Notes under the pieces: generated by a model
Databases searched by the model: none
Seen by the model: only the letters and a program-made list of their open reading frames with translations
What the model was told of the DNA's origin: nothing
Translations under genes and position numbers: made by a program
From: CAYVTV01 sp964563105
Lineage (GTDB): Bacteria; Bacteroidota; Bacteroidia; Bacteroidales; GCA-2748055
Direction: 5' to 3'
Assembly (NCBI GenBank): GCA_964563105.1
Contig: CAZLXM010000032.1
Span: forward strand, 1-38,560
DNA length: 38,560 nucleotides
Shown here: positions 18,423 to 26,030 of the stretch, one piece after another
How the letters are laid out: every line of letters begins with the position of its first letter
How positions within the stretch are numbered: the stretch's first letter is position 1

Positions 18423-19253
18423 TCAGGAAATAAGCTTTTGCATTTCCTCACGGAACTCTGAAGGAGTGTATCCTGACTTCTTTTTAAATACGTTTGAAAA
18501 GTAGGATTTCTCATTATAACCTAATTCAAAGCCTATTTCAGATATTGATTTATTTGTGTTCATCAGCAGGTTTTTAGCTTCTGTTAGTTTTCGGGTTTCA
18601 ATTATTTCAGAAACACTTTGTTTCATAACTTTTTGACAAATCAGGTTTAAATTTCTTGATGACATAAATAATTTTTCCGCATAAAAATCAACACCTAAAG
18701 GCCTTCGAAAATTTTCTTCCAATATTTTCAGGAAATTTATAAATGTTTCATTTTGAATAGAATTTACTAAGTTTTCCTTTTCCTGAAACTTCTTTTTCTC
18801 AGAATCAACCATGATTAAAAGTGCACTTAATAAATGCCTGACAATCGATAAATCCGGGCTTGCCTGGCTCATCTCCTGGTTGATTATTTCGCAAATACTG
18901 TTAAGGCGGTTAAAACAGCTGCCCGTTTGTAAAACCTGAATAGAATTATTGTGAAAACTACTATATAATTGAAATATAGTTTCAGCAATAAATTCACTTT
19001 TAAAACGCAATACCCACATATCAAAATCATTATTCATCAATTTTGTTATAATCCGATGAATCTTCCCTTTTGCAACAAAGCTTACAAGGGGTGCCTCGAT
19101 AATATTTGTTTGAAAATCAACAAAAAACTCGAGTATACCTTTCGTTCCGATAATCAATTCTTCAAAATCGTTTTTATATGGTTTGGTCAGAGTTGCATCA
19201 CACTCTGTTATCATTTTTGTATCTAACCTGAATATTTTAAATAATTGATCCAT
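18423..19253 (-). CDS. AraC-family transcriptional regulator
   Basis: This 276-residue protein has the double helix-turn-helix of the AraC family in its last 100 residues. The first helix pair is at AEKLFMSSRNLNLICQKV and the second at SISEIGFELGYNEKSYFSNV, followed by the typical FKKKSGYTPSEFRE end. The N-terminal 160 residues are a cupin-like ligand region; they include GTKGILEFFV and HRIITKLMN, but no ligand can be named. It is the first gene of a same-strand run AraC, YceI, dioxygenase, so it probably senses the substrate of that pair or a related redox stress. Its own promoter region contains one arm of the 106-bp inverted repeat. Confidence 0.92.
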   Translation of the reverse strand: MDQLFKIFRLDTKMITECDATLTKPYKNDFEELIIGTKGILEFFVDFQTNIIEAPLVSFVAKGKIHRIITKLMNNDFDMWVLRFKSEFIAETIFQLYSSFHNNSIQVLQTGSCFNRLNSICEIINQEMSQASPDLSIVRHLLSALLIMVDSEKKKFQEKENLVNSIQNETFINFLKILEENFRRPLGVDFYAEKLFMSSRNLNLICQKVMKQSVSEIIETRKLTEAKNLLMNTNKSISEIGFELGYNEKSYFSNVFKKKSGYTPSEFREEMQKLIS

Positions 19254-19307
19254 TAAAATAATTCATTTCTATATTTAAATAAAGACTTATTCACAGGGTT
19301 CTTTACA

Positions 19308-19413
19308 AATGAAAACTCCATGTACTATCGTTTACAACAGGAAAATGAAAATATTTGGAGATATCATCAGAACAACGTGATTAACAATAATATAATAAAA
19401 ATATTTTCTAATG
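19308..19413 (+). repeat. 106-bp inverted repeat, arm A
   Basis: This arm matches, in reverse orientation, 20397-20502. The two align over 106 bases without a gap, with 18 mismatches by eye (83 percent identity). The last three bases of each arm are ATG. In arm B that ATG is the start codon of the lipoprotein gene; in arm A the ATG is followed at once by TAA. Arm A lies in the gap upstream of the AraC gene. Similarity stops abruptly at both ends. Confidence 0.75.
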
Positions 19414-19490
19414 TAATATAATATTCAGAATGTTGATTATCTGAGCAAATAGTTATTAAAGTCATTTGTTTAAAGAATCTGTAAAAAGAT

Positions 19491-20399
19491 TTAATATAAA
19501 GATGTTGTATGGGCGCGCGGAACCGGTCTTGCTTTGTATAATCTTATCTCTGGAAATGTTACGGTTTTATCGGGATTTTTAAAATAAATATTATGTGTCC
19601 ACCAACTTATTTCTCCTTTAGTATAGATGAGTTTTTTATCTGATTCAGAATAATTTACTGATTTGACATTTTTTACTCCATCTAATAATTTGAAAGGATA
19701 AAACTTTTCTTCAGAAATATCAAAAATCCAGACTCCGTTTATGGTTGTTATAATTAGTTTTTTCGATGAAATCCGGTTTAAATCATGGCCTTCAATATCG
19801 GGTAAAGTCCAGGTTTTTTCCAAATGAAGTACAGGCTTTTCTGATTCCCGGTCTTTCAGCGAGTATCTGCGTAATTCATCATACCCCAGGGCAAATAATG
19901 ATTTTGTTTCTTTCATCCAGATAACACCATGAGCGAAATAAAGAGAATCTTTAAAAATGATCTTTTCTGATTTTGAAAGATCATATAACTGGAGGCTATT
20001 TCCTTCAGGAGAAAGAGAAAGGGCAACAATTACCCTGTTTCCGGGTAATAATTCTGCTGAGTGTGCATTTGGAACATGAGCATAAAAGAGGCTATTTTTT
20101 GTTTCCCGGTCAATTAAAACAACAGCCCCACTTGATGATGTAATAAGAATTTCCTTGTTTTTATTGACCGGTTTACACTCATCAATGGAGAGTAAATACT
20201 TCTGATAAGATGAAGGTAAATCAGTTGCTTCAGAAGCCTGCCACTTCCAAAGGATATTCACATTTTCCTTATCAGATGTTTCATTATCAAAAATAATAAC
20301 CTGATCATCACCACAAACAATAGTTTCGGATTTTTTTGTTCCACAACTTATTAATGCAAGTTGAAAGATTATAATTATAAGAAATCTGTATGGTATCAT
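19491..20399 (-). CDS. DUF6528-like beta-propeller lipoprotein
   Basis: The gene encodes a 302-residue lipoprotein (MIPYRFLIIIIFQLALISC, lipid cysteine at residue 19). The mature part looks like a beta-propeller: short blades such as ILITSSSGAVVLIDRET, NRVIVALSLSPEGNSLQLYD and KLIITTINGVWIFDIS each end in an aspartate-turn pattern. Blocks VCGDDQVIIFD, ILWKWQASEATDLP, HVPNAHSAELLPG and GEISWWTHNIYF recall the Bacteroidota family named DUF6528, whose function is unknown; this assignment is from memory. A role in binding or displaying a ligand outside the cytoplasm is possible. The gene is bracketed by the 106-bp inverted repeat: arm B ends exactly at its start codon, and arm A lies 77 bp beyond its stop. 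Confidence 0.8.
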   Translation of the reverse strand: MIPYRFLIIIIFQLALISCGTKKSETIVCGDDQVIIFDNETSDKENVNILWKWQASEATDLPSSYQKYLLSIDECKPVNKNKEILITSSSGAVVLIDRETKNSLFYAHVPNAHSAELLPGNRVIVALSLSPEGNSLQLYDLSKSEKIIFKDSLYFAHGVIWMKETKSLFALGYDELRRYSLKDRESEKPVLHLEKTWTLPDIEGHDLNRISSKKLIITTINGVWIFDISEEKFYPFKLLDGVKNVKSVNYSESDKKLIYTKGEISWWTHNIYFKNPDKTVTFPEIRLYKARPVPRAHTTSLY

Positions 20400-20502
20400 C
20401 AGAAAATAATTTTGTTATATTATTAATAATCACTTCGTTTTGATGAAACCTCCAAAAATTTTCATTTTCTTGTTGTGAATGACAGTTCATGGGGGTTTCA
20501 TT
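20397..20502 (-). repeat. 106-bp inverted repeat, arm B (leader of the DUF6528-like gene)
   Basis: This partner of arm A forms the immediate 5' leader of the lipoprotein gene and includes its ATG (20397-20399). A frame through it starts with ATG at 20490 and stays open for 60 codons into the lipoprotein gene. Mismatches between the arms fall on all three codon positions about equally, so shared protein coding is not supported. The likely meaning is a duplicated leader or regulatory segment. Confidence 0.75.
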
Positions 20503-20751
20503 CGCATTAAATTTAGCTATTATGCTTATTAATTGTTAGTTATAAATTGATATCTTTAAGTTTTTCATAATAATGAGTGTTTAAATATAGTCGGTTGAAA
20601 AACTAATAATAATTAGTATTCTGATCTTGTTGAAAATCAAATATACTAATATATTAAAATGGGATATCAATATCAATTTAATATTTGTAATTTATCAGAG
20701 GTGTTCAAATTTTATAGTTCTATGAAAGTGATTTACCTTTAAAATAATTTT
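20503..20751. other. AT-rich intergenic remainder with possible distal promoter
   Basis: The rest of the 352-bp gap between the lipoprotein gene and the DUF3307 gene has no convincing gene. Minus-strand TATATTTG at 20638-20645 is an exact TAnnTTTG -7 match, about 240 bp before the lipoprotein start, with a weak ATTG about 22 bp upstream. If used, the transcript would carry a long leader containing repeat arm B. A short protein-like stretch (NRLYLNTHYYEKLKDINL before a stop, near 20535-20590) may be chance or decay. Confidence 0.3.
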
Positions 20752-21456
20752 TTATTTAGGAAATAAATGATTAAAAATAATTCCTGCAAGCAATGCTATG
20801 CCAAAACTTATAAATGTGCCTATCATTACATATTCAGTTAGTTTCCTGTCTTTGGATTCTTTAAGGTCACCAAACCGGAAAACTGATTTGGCCGCAAGTA
20901 AAAAACCAATAGCCTCCCAGTTGTTTGTGACAATAAAGGTAAACACAAACAGTCGTTCAAGTAATCCGATATAACTTCCTGCATTTTTCAATGAATCATT
21001 ATCGCCGGTATCAGGTGTCCATTTTGAAATTATAAATCTGATCATTGCAGAAACGGGCTGTGTTAATGCATAAATAAATGTTATAAGAATAAAATAAAAT
21101 TCATTTATTTCTGAAAACGGTGGAGTTTCAATATTCAGGCTCAAAAACCATATTATAATGATAACTGAAATATGAATTGCCTGATCTGTAAAGAACCAAA
21201 TTCTTTTGCTATGGTCATGCTGAAAAAATAACTTGAGAAAATCAGTGATAAAATGACTGAGAGCAATCAGGAATGCCCATTTAATAAACGACACATCCAG
21301 GATAAGAAGCACAGGCAGGGCAAAATGAATAAAAGTGTGTGCATAAAGCTGCCAGGCTTTGAGTTTGTGTTTTTCTTTTGCTCTAACCCAGGAGTCAGGT
21401 TGAAGTAAAAAATCACCCAATAAATGCGACAGGATAAGTTTGAAAAATATTATCAT
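20752..21456 (-). CDS. DUF3307 integral membrane protein, SatD partner
   Basis: This 234-residue membrane protein has about six predicted helices. The N-terminal signature HLLGDFLLQPDSWVRAKEKH, followed by HTFIHFALPVLLILD, is the DUF3307 mark: histidines and an aspartate set in the first helices. A later acidic/histidine segment FFQHDHSKRIWFF and a C-terminal helix pair complete it. Its start overlaps the satD stop by 4 bp, so it is translationally coupled to satD. In Bacteroidota and Firmicutes, SatD and DUF3307 genes commonly sit together; that is recalled, not checked. No transport or enzyme function is established. The buried His/Asp residues hint at ion or metal handling, or at an enzyme in the membrane. 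Confidence 0.88.
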   Translation of the reverse strand: MIIFFKLILSHLLGDFLLQPDSWVRAKEKHKLKAWQLYAHTFIHFALPVLLILDVSFIKWAFLIALSHFITDFLKLFFQHDHSKRIWFFTDQAIHISVIIIIWFLSLNIETPPFSEINEFYFILITFIYALTQPVSAMIRFIISKWTPDTGDNDSLKNAGSYIGLLERLFVFTFIVTNNWEAIGFLLAAKSVFRFGDLKESKDRKLTEYVMIGTFISFGIALLAGIIFNHLFPK

Positions 21457-22064
21457 AATATTTCCTGTATTTTGGTTTTGTAAATTTCCAGTAAAGCTTT
21501 TATCTCATCAAAATAGGCGCGTTTTAAACGACTGCTTACTGCATTTTGTTTAATTCCCAATAATTCACCCAGTTCTTTTTGAGATTTTTCGGGATTTTCC
21601 AATGCTATTTTCACGGTTTGAGCTGAATTTATTGACCAGTTATCCATTGCAATTGATGCAAGCTTTATAAACAGGTTCATATCTCTGTTAAATATTTCAC
21701 AGGGGCTTGCGATGGCAAGGTTCGTTTTTTCTTTTTTGATTTTTTCAAATTGATTACCTGAATATACAAATGCACTCCCATTCGATTCAGTGATCTTTAT
21801 TGCATTATGTGTTTTATCTCCTATTCCGATTGCAAGTCGCACATCAAGCTGCTTTATACATTTGATTGCTGCTTTAATTTTTATTGCTGTTTGTAGTGCA
21901 TTTAAAGGATTATCAACTTCAGCCTGAAAACTATCACCTCTGAAAATTTCCCATTTTTGAGGATTTTGCCCCAGAGTGTTTAGTTGAGTTTTTAAAATAT
22001 CCAACCATACTGATGGTTTAACTTTTTGTGACTGAATAATATCTCCGGTAATAATACTTGTCAT
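21453..22064 (-). CDS. satD: SatD-family protein: cyclase-like domain plus helix-turn-helix
   Basis: The protein has 203 residues and no signal peptide. The SatD family has no settled function; its name comes from the streptococcal sat locus. Residues 1-125 resemble a compact class III nucleotidyl-cyclase fold. D8 in ITGDII and D44 in FRGDSFQ sit like the two metal-binding aspartates. VRLAIGIGD (75-83) matches the cyclase strand, and GSAFVYSGNQFEKIKK (96-111), then IASP, recalls the later cyclase motif. Residues 143-185 form a helix-turn-helix (KSQKELGELLGIKQNAVSSRLKRA style). It therefore combines a possible nucleotide-sensing or nucleotide-making domain with DNA binding. A palindromic operator overlaps its promoter, and it is coupled to the DUF3307 gene. 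Family call firm; the cyclase likeness is inference. Confidence 0.85.
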   Translation of the reverse strand: MTSIITGDIIQSQKVKPSVWLDILKTQLNTLGQNPQKWEIFRGDSFQAEVDNPLNALQTAIKIKAAIKCIKQLDVRLAIGIGDKTHNAIKITESNGSAFVYSGNQFEKIKKEKTNLAIASPCEIFNRDMNLFIKLASIAMDNWSINSAQTVKIALENPEKSQKELGELLGIKQNAVSSRLKRAYFDEIKALLEIYKTKIQEIL

Positions 22065-22080
22065 ATCCTTTTAATTTTTT

Positions 22081-22088
22081 CAAAAATA
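22081..22088 (-). promoter_or_regulatory. satD promoter, -7 element
   Basis: Minus-strand TATTTTTG is an exact TAnnTTTG match ending 17 bp before the satD ATG. A TTG (with C before it) lies 20 nt upstream at about 22109-22111, the spacing expected for the Bacteroidota primary sigma factor (19-21 bp). That TTG is the centre of the palindrome at 22102-22119, so operator and -33 element coincide. Confidence 0.6.
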
Positions 22089-22101
22089 TCATAATTATAT
22101 A

Positions 22102-22119
22102 TGATATACAAGTATATCA
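22102..22119 (-). promoter_or_regulatory. palindromic operator over the satD -33 element
   Basis: The sequence TGATATACTTGTATATCA consists of two perfect 8-base arms with a 2-base centre. More TGATA/TATCA half-sites lie near 22087, 22130, 22143 and 22156, so at least six fall within about 80 bp. A protein bound here would block the promoter. SatD itself, which has a helix-turn-helix, is the obvious candidate for autorepression. Confidence 0.55.
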
Positions 22120-22270
22120 CGGATTTACATGATAATTAACAATATCATTTAAGAACATGATATTTGTTTTTCAAAAGGATTTCATTGCAGTAAAGAAGAT
22201 TACTTGAAAGTTTATCACTTTTTTTCTCTTAAAAGTGAGAATAAAAAGATTTATATTATGTATTCATAAA

Positions 22271-22302
22271 AACAAAAAAGGTTGAAGATATCTTCAACCT
22301 TT
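22271..22302 (-). terminator. intrinsic terminator of the downstream-facing lipoprotein gene
   Basis: The core palindrome GGTTGAAGATATCTTCAACC (22280-22299) is extended by AAA/TTT on each side to 26 bp. On the minus strand it is followed by TTTTTTGTT. It lies 83 bp past the stop of the 22385-23185 gene and before the satD operator, so it insulates satD from upstream transcription. Confidence 0.8.
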
Positions 22303-22384
22303 AATGCTACACATAATTAAAACTACCGGGAATAATATTTCCTTATTGGTTATATTATTTATTTTTAGCCCGGTTAAAATTTAT

Positions 22385-23185
22385 TTATTCCACGTATTCA
22401 ACAACGAAATCCCACATTGCTTCGACAAAATTTTCAGGAACTTCAACGTCTATCTTATCTATACCGCAATCCCATTGACGGTTTCCGTTTTTGTCAATCA
22501 GAAAGAACCTGCACTTTTCTGTCGCCCCGGCCCCTAATCTCCAGTATAAATTAGCTTTTTTACCCTCTTCTAATGTAAATCCTCCTACCTTTTCATTTGG
22601 GTTTGCACTTTTAAATTTATCATTCCCATCAAGATAAAAATTTCCACCGGTGCTGAAATAATTGGTCTTTGCCCATGAAGTGTCGGCAGGATCGCAAACA
22701 TCTTCCCAGCTTCCCATGGTTTCCAGTAAATAATAAACAGGGAAGGGGTCAGAAACAGCTTTTACCTGCCTGTAGAAAACATTTCGGAATGTAATTTTCA
22801 CACTCTTATATTCACCAGCAGGAATTTCTTTAGCAGGAAAAGAATATTCTTCAAATAATTTCATTGTAGTATTAGTCTCGTCTGTTAACCTGATCCATTC
22901 CAGTTTATCTTCATCACCTTCCTGCACTTCACCCTGTGAAACCCATACATCACCAATAGTCCATTTTAAACTGATCATATCAACTTCCGTTGTGTCACCT
23001 GATAATTCCGGATTGTCCTGAGTTAATTTTTTGCCCTGGCTGCTTTTTAAATCTGAAACAAGCGGATTATAACACTTAAGTTCTAAAAGGCCTTTTTTTG
23101 ACAAATCATTATTTTCTTTTTCACAAGCAGTAAAAAGAATTGCTGCACTCATTAGAATGCCGGTAAACTTTAATATTTTCATCAT
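22385..23185 (-). CDS. lipoprotein, DUF4382-like character
   Basis: The lipoprotein is about 266 residues. ATG at 23185 (MMKILKF) is chosen because the signal then has usual length and ends at the lipobox LFTAC; ATG at 23197 and 23182 are also possible. The mature part carries GDVWVSQGEVQEGDEDKLEW, then FEEYSFPAKEIPAGEYKSVK, reminiscent of DUF4382-type proteins (a strand, a Trp-rich loop and a PAGEY strand). C-terminally, CGIDKIDVEVPENFVEAMWD closes the fold. Four cysteines besides the lipid one could form disulfides. No enzyme motif is seen. The gene stands alone, with a strong terminator 83 bp downstream and 395 bp upstream to katA. Confidence 0.75.
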   Translation of the reverse strand: MMKILKFTGILMSAAILFTACEKENNDLSKKGLLELKCYNPLVSDLKSSQGKKLTQDNPELSGDTTEVDMISLKWTIGDVWVSQGEVQEGDEDKLEWIRLTDETNTTMKLFEEYSFPAKEIPAGEYKSVKITFRNVFYRQVKAVSDPFPVYYLLETMGSWEDVCDPADTSWAKTNYFSTGGNFYLDGNDKFKSANPNEKVGGFTLEEGKKANLYWRLGAGATEKCRFFLIDKNGNRQWDCGIDKIDVEVPENFVEAMWDFVVEYVE

Positions 23186-23197
23186 TTTTAACTCCAT

Positions 23198-23580
23198 TAA
23201 TTTTTATTAAACTTTTAAATTTTTGGTTTTAATATTTTTACTTCCTTTTATGAGTGATATTACATGGGGGTTCCCTATTTATATGCAACTTTTACGGATT
23301 TGATTTAAAAAAGTTTGGCAAACAATTTATAAAAATGTAAAAACAGGTTAAATTCTTACCCTTAATGAAAATACTTATTCTGGTAATTACTTGATTACAA
23401 GGGAAGATGAAATAGTAAAAACCTTAATTTGTCTAAAAGGAAAATTAATTTACTATATTATGAAAAAGTTTGAGGAGGCTTTAATGTAAGAACTGCCGGT
23501 AATTTCCTCATCAATATATATTATTAAGAGGATTACCGGCAGTTAATGTGATTTCTGATTACCTTTAATCTTGTTTTTGT
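23198..23580. other. intergenic region between the lipoprotein gene and katA
   Basis: The gap holds AT-rich upstream sequence of the lipoprotein gene, without a clear TAnnTTTG match, and the stem-loop at 23491-23544 listed separately. No ORF with protein-like composition was found. Confidence 0.4.
23491..23544 (-). terminator. GC-rich stem-loop downstream of katA
   Basis: AACTGCCGGTAATTTCCTC (23491-23509) pairs with GAGGATTACCGGCAGTT (23528-23544) through 17 pairs with a 2-nt bulge and an 18-nt A/T loop. It begins 36 bp past the katA stop. No T-run follows on the minus strand, so it may be a factor-assisted terminator or an RNA-stabilising 3' hairpin rather than a classical terminator. Confidence 0.5.
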
Positions 23581-25035
23581 TTAATTCACTTCTGATAAGC
23601 TGATGCCTAAGACTTCGGCTAATCCTTTTCCATAAGCCTCATCAGCCAATAAACAATTTTTAATATGACGAATTTTTATTTCTTTTGGGATATCACCCAT
23701 ATGTCTTGCTGTGTTTTCGAACATTACCTGTTGTTGTTCCCTACTCATTAACCTGAATAAATCGCCTGCCTGGGAATAATAATCTTTGTCATCCTCCCTG
23801 TGATTCCAATGATCTGCTGCTCCGCTTAATTCCAGAGGCGGTTCTTTAAATTCAGCTTGTTCCTGCCACTCTCCATAAGAATTTGGTTCATAACCCAAAG
23901 TTGCGCCGTAATTGCCATCTGTCCTCATCTGACCATCCCGGTGGTACATATTGACAGATTCGTTTTTTGATTTATTTACGGGGATAAGATGATGATTAAC
24001 ACCAAGTCTGTAACGTTGGGCATCTCCATATGAGAAAAGCCGGCCCTGCAACATTTTATCAGGAGAAAATCCAATTCCCGGGATAATATTTGCCGGGTTA
24101 AATGCTGCCTGTTCAACATCGGCAAAATAGTTTTCAGGATTTTTATTAAGTTCTAACACGCCAACTTCAATAAGCGGAAATTCTTTTTGTGACCAGACTT
24201 TTGTTAAATCAAAAGGATTATGCCTGTGTTTTTTTGCCTGATCATCTGTCATCACCTGGATTTTCATAGTCCATTTTGGAAAATCCCCTTTTTCAATGCT
24301 GTCAAATAAGTCCCGCTGGTGACTTTCACGGCATTTTCCAATTATTTCTTCTGCTTCCTGGTCTGTAAGGTTCTTAATTCCCTGTTGGGAATGGAGATGG
24401 AACTTAACCCAAATCCTTTCATTTTTAGCATTGATCAGGCTGAAAGTATGACTGCCGTATCCGTGCATGTGCCGGTAAGTAGCAGGAATACCTCTGTCAC
24501 TCATTGTAATCGTTACCTGATGTAAAGCTTCGGGCAGTAGTGTCCAGAAATCCCAGTTATTTTTAGCACTTCTTAAATTCGTTTTCGGGTCTCTTTTCAC
24601 AGCATGATTCAAATCCGGAAATTTCAAAGGATCTTTTAGAAAGAAAACAGGTGTATTATTGCCAACTAAATCCCAGTTACCTTCTTCGGTATAAAATTTT
24701 ATTGCAAACCCCCTGATATCTCTTTCTGCATCAGCAGCACCACGTTCACCGGCAACTGTGGAAAAACGCACAAAGCACTCTGTTTTTTTTCCAATTTCTG
24801 AAAAAATCTTAGCTTTTGTATATTTTGTAATGTCATGGGTTACGGTAAATGTCCCAAATGCGCCTGAACCTTTTGCATGCATTCGTCTTTCAGGGATTAC
24901 TTCCCTATCGAAATGAGCTAATTTTTCCAGAAACCAGACATCTTGCAAAAGCATTGGTCCTCTCGGCCCTGCAGTCAAAACATTTTGATTATCAGCTACG
25001 GGAGCACCCGAGCTACGGGTCAATTTTTTTTTCAT
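23581..25035 (-). CDS. katA: monofunctional haem catalase
   Basis: Catalase breaks hydrogen peroxide into water and oxygen. At 484 residues this is a small-subunit (clade III) enzyme. The distal catalytic histidine is H53 (ERRMHAKGSGAFG), the distal asparagine is N126 (VGNNTPVFF), and the proximal haem ligand is Y336 (RLFSYGDAQRYRLG), so all key residues are present. No signal peptide is seen, so it is cytoplasmic. The gene stands alone. A perfect 19-bp palindrome of Fur-family style lies 41 bp upstream of the ATG and suggests peroxide or iron control; a stem-loop follows the stop. Confidence 0.97.
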   Translation of the reverse strand: MKKKLTRSSGAPVADNQNVLTAGPRGPMLLQDVWFLEKLAHFDREVIPERRMHAKGSGAFGTFTVTHDITKYTKAKIFSEIGKKTECFVRFSTVAGERGAADAERDIRGFAIKFYTEEGNWDLVGNNTPVFFLKDPLKFPDLNHAVKRDPKTNLRSAKNNWDFWTLLPEALHQVTITMSDRGIPATYRHMHGYGSHTFSLINAKNERIWVKFHLHSQQGIKNLTDQEAEEIIGKCRESHQRDLFDSIEKGDFPKWTMKIQVMTDDQAKKHRHNPFDLTKVWSQKEFPLIEVGVLELNKNPENYFADVEQAAFNPANIIPGIGFSPDKMLQGRLFSYGDAQRYRLGVNHHLIPVNKSKNESVNMYHRDGQMRTDGNYGATLGYEPNSYGEWQEQAEFKEPPLELSGAADHWNHREDDKDYYSQAGDLFRLMSREQQQVMFENTARHMGDIPKEIKIRHIKNCLLADEAYGKGLAEVLGISLSEVN

Positions 25036-25075
25036 GGTTTTCTATTTTAATTATTAATATAAAATCTGTCTTTTT

Positions 25076-25094
25076 TCAGCTGATAATCAGCTGA
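25076..25094. promoter_or_regulatory. Fur/PerR-like palindromic operator upstream of katA
   Basis: TCAGCTGATAATCAGCTGA is a perfect 9-1-9 palindrome. Its central nine bases, TGATAATCA, equal the centre of the classic 19-bp Fur box. It sits 41-59 bp before the katA start, where a repressor such as PerR would act. The outer bases differ from Fur and Bacillus PerR boxes, so the regulator is inferred. Confidence 0.55.
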
Positions 25095-25166
25095 TATAAT
25101 TCTTGTTATTTTTTCAGGATGCCATTGTCTGGTAAACATTCTTTTTGTTTTCTTTTTTTAATATAG

Positions 25167-25907
25167 TTAATCACTAATGTTTTTATCACTTTTTATTGTT
25201 TTTACTTTTTTATACAAAATATTTGTAATTGAATCCGGATTTTCATGATGATAAATATAAGTTGGCTGCCCGAGCTCTAGCATGGAGATATTGTTCTTTT
25301 TAGCCCTTTGAAAAAGATCACTGTCAGTTCCCAGGGAAATATTTCTGAATCCATTAAGAGCTAAAAGGGTTTTTCTTTCAATTACAAATGTGCCACCTAT
25401 TGCACAATCAATTAAATCTATAGCTACAGATGGATCATTTCTGTCGGGTACAAAGCGGTTACCCAGAATTTTCACTCCTCCATGAAAAAAACGAATATCT
25501 GGTTTTTGCTTTAAATATTTTTTTCTATAAGTTAAATGATCAGGGTGATATTCATCGTCTGAATCCAGAAAAGTAATATACCTGCCAGTTGAAACCTTTA
25601 TACCGTAGTTTTTAGTAAGGGCTTCCCCGCTATGAACTGTTCTGAAATATTTAATTCTTGCATCTGCTTTCAAATAGGGATAAATAACGGAATATGTTCG
25701 GTCAGTACTTCCATCATCTATAATTATCCCTTCCCAGTCTTTTTCTGTTTGTTTTAAAAGCGAGTTCAATGCTCTTTCAATGAGTTTTGCCCTGTTATAG
25801 CTGGCTATTATTACAGAAAACAATGGCCGGGAAAAAACATTGTGATTTTTGTCACTGACCTTTTTTAATAACCCGAACTTTTCTGTATTTTTTGTAATAA
25901 TTTCCAT
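25167..25907 (-). CDS. family 2 glycosyltransferase
   Basis: This 246-residue GT-A fold enzyme transfers a sugar from a nucleotide-sugar donor. After a 30-residue lead it starts the GT2 domain with FSVIIASYNRAKLIERALNS. WEGIIIDDGSTD carries the first aspartates and TFLDSDDEYHPDHL holds the DxD-like metal site. TDSDLFQRAKKNN is in the acceptor region. No membrane segments are visible, so it is cytoplasmic or peripheral. It stands alone without a surrounding capsule or LPS cluster, so the product is unknown. The upstream gap has an inverted TTTAACA...TGTTAAA pair (25975-25996). Confidence 0.9.
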   Translation of the reverse strand: MEIITKNTEKFGLLKKVSDKNHNVFSRPLFSVIIASYNRAKLIERALNSLLKQTEKDWEGIIIDDGSTDRTYSVIYPYLKADARIKYFRTVHSGEALTKNYGIKVSTGRYITFLDSDDEYHPDHLTYRKKYLKQKPDIRFFHGGVKILGNRFVPDRNDPSVAIDLIDCAIGGTFVIERKTLLALNGFRNISLGTDSDLFQRAKKNNISMLELGQPTYIYHHENPDSITNILYKKVKTIKSDKNISD

Positions 25908-26030
25908 GGTCTTGTTTTAGATTAACAGACAGCTAATTAAATAACAAAGAAGATGTAATATTGTTTATGATATATTTAACAAGTTTTTATGTTAAAAATA
26001 TTAAGTGAAGAGTTTAACAATTATTGCAGT

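Noticed and set aside
20308..20490. 60-codon minus-strand ORF across repeat arm B and the lipoprotein gene start
   Set aside because: Overlaps the lipoprotein gene in another frame, and changes between the two repeat arms show no third-position bias, so protein coding is not supported.
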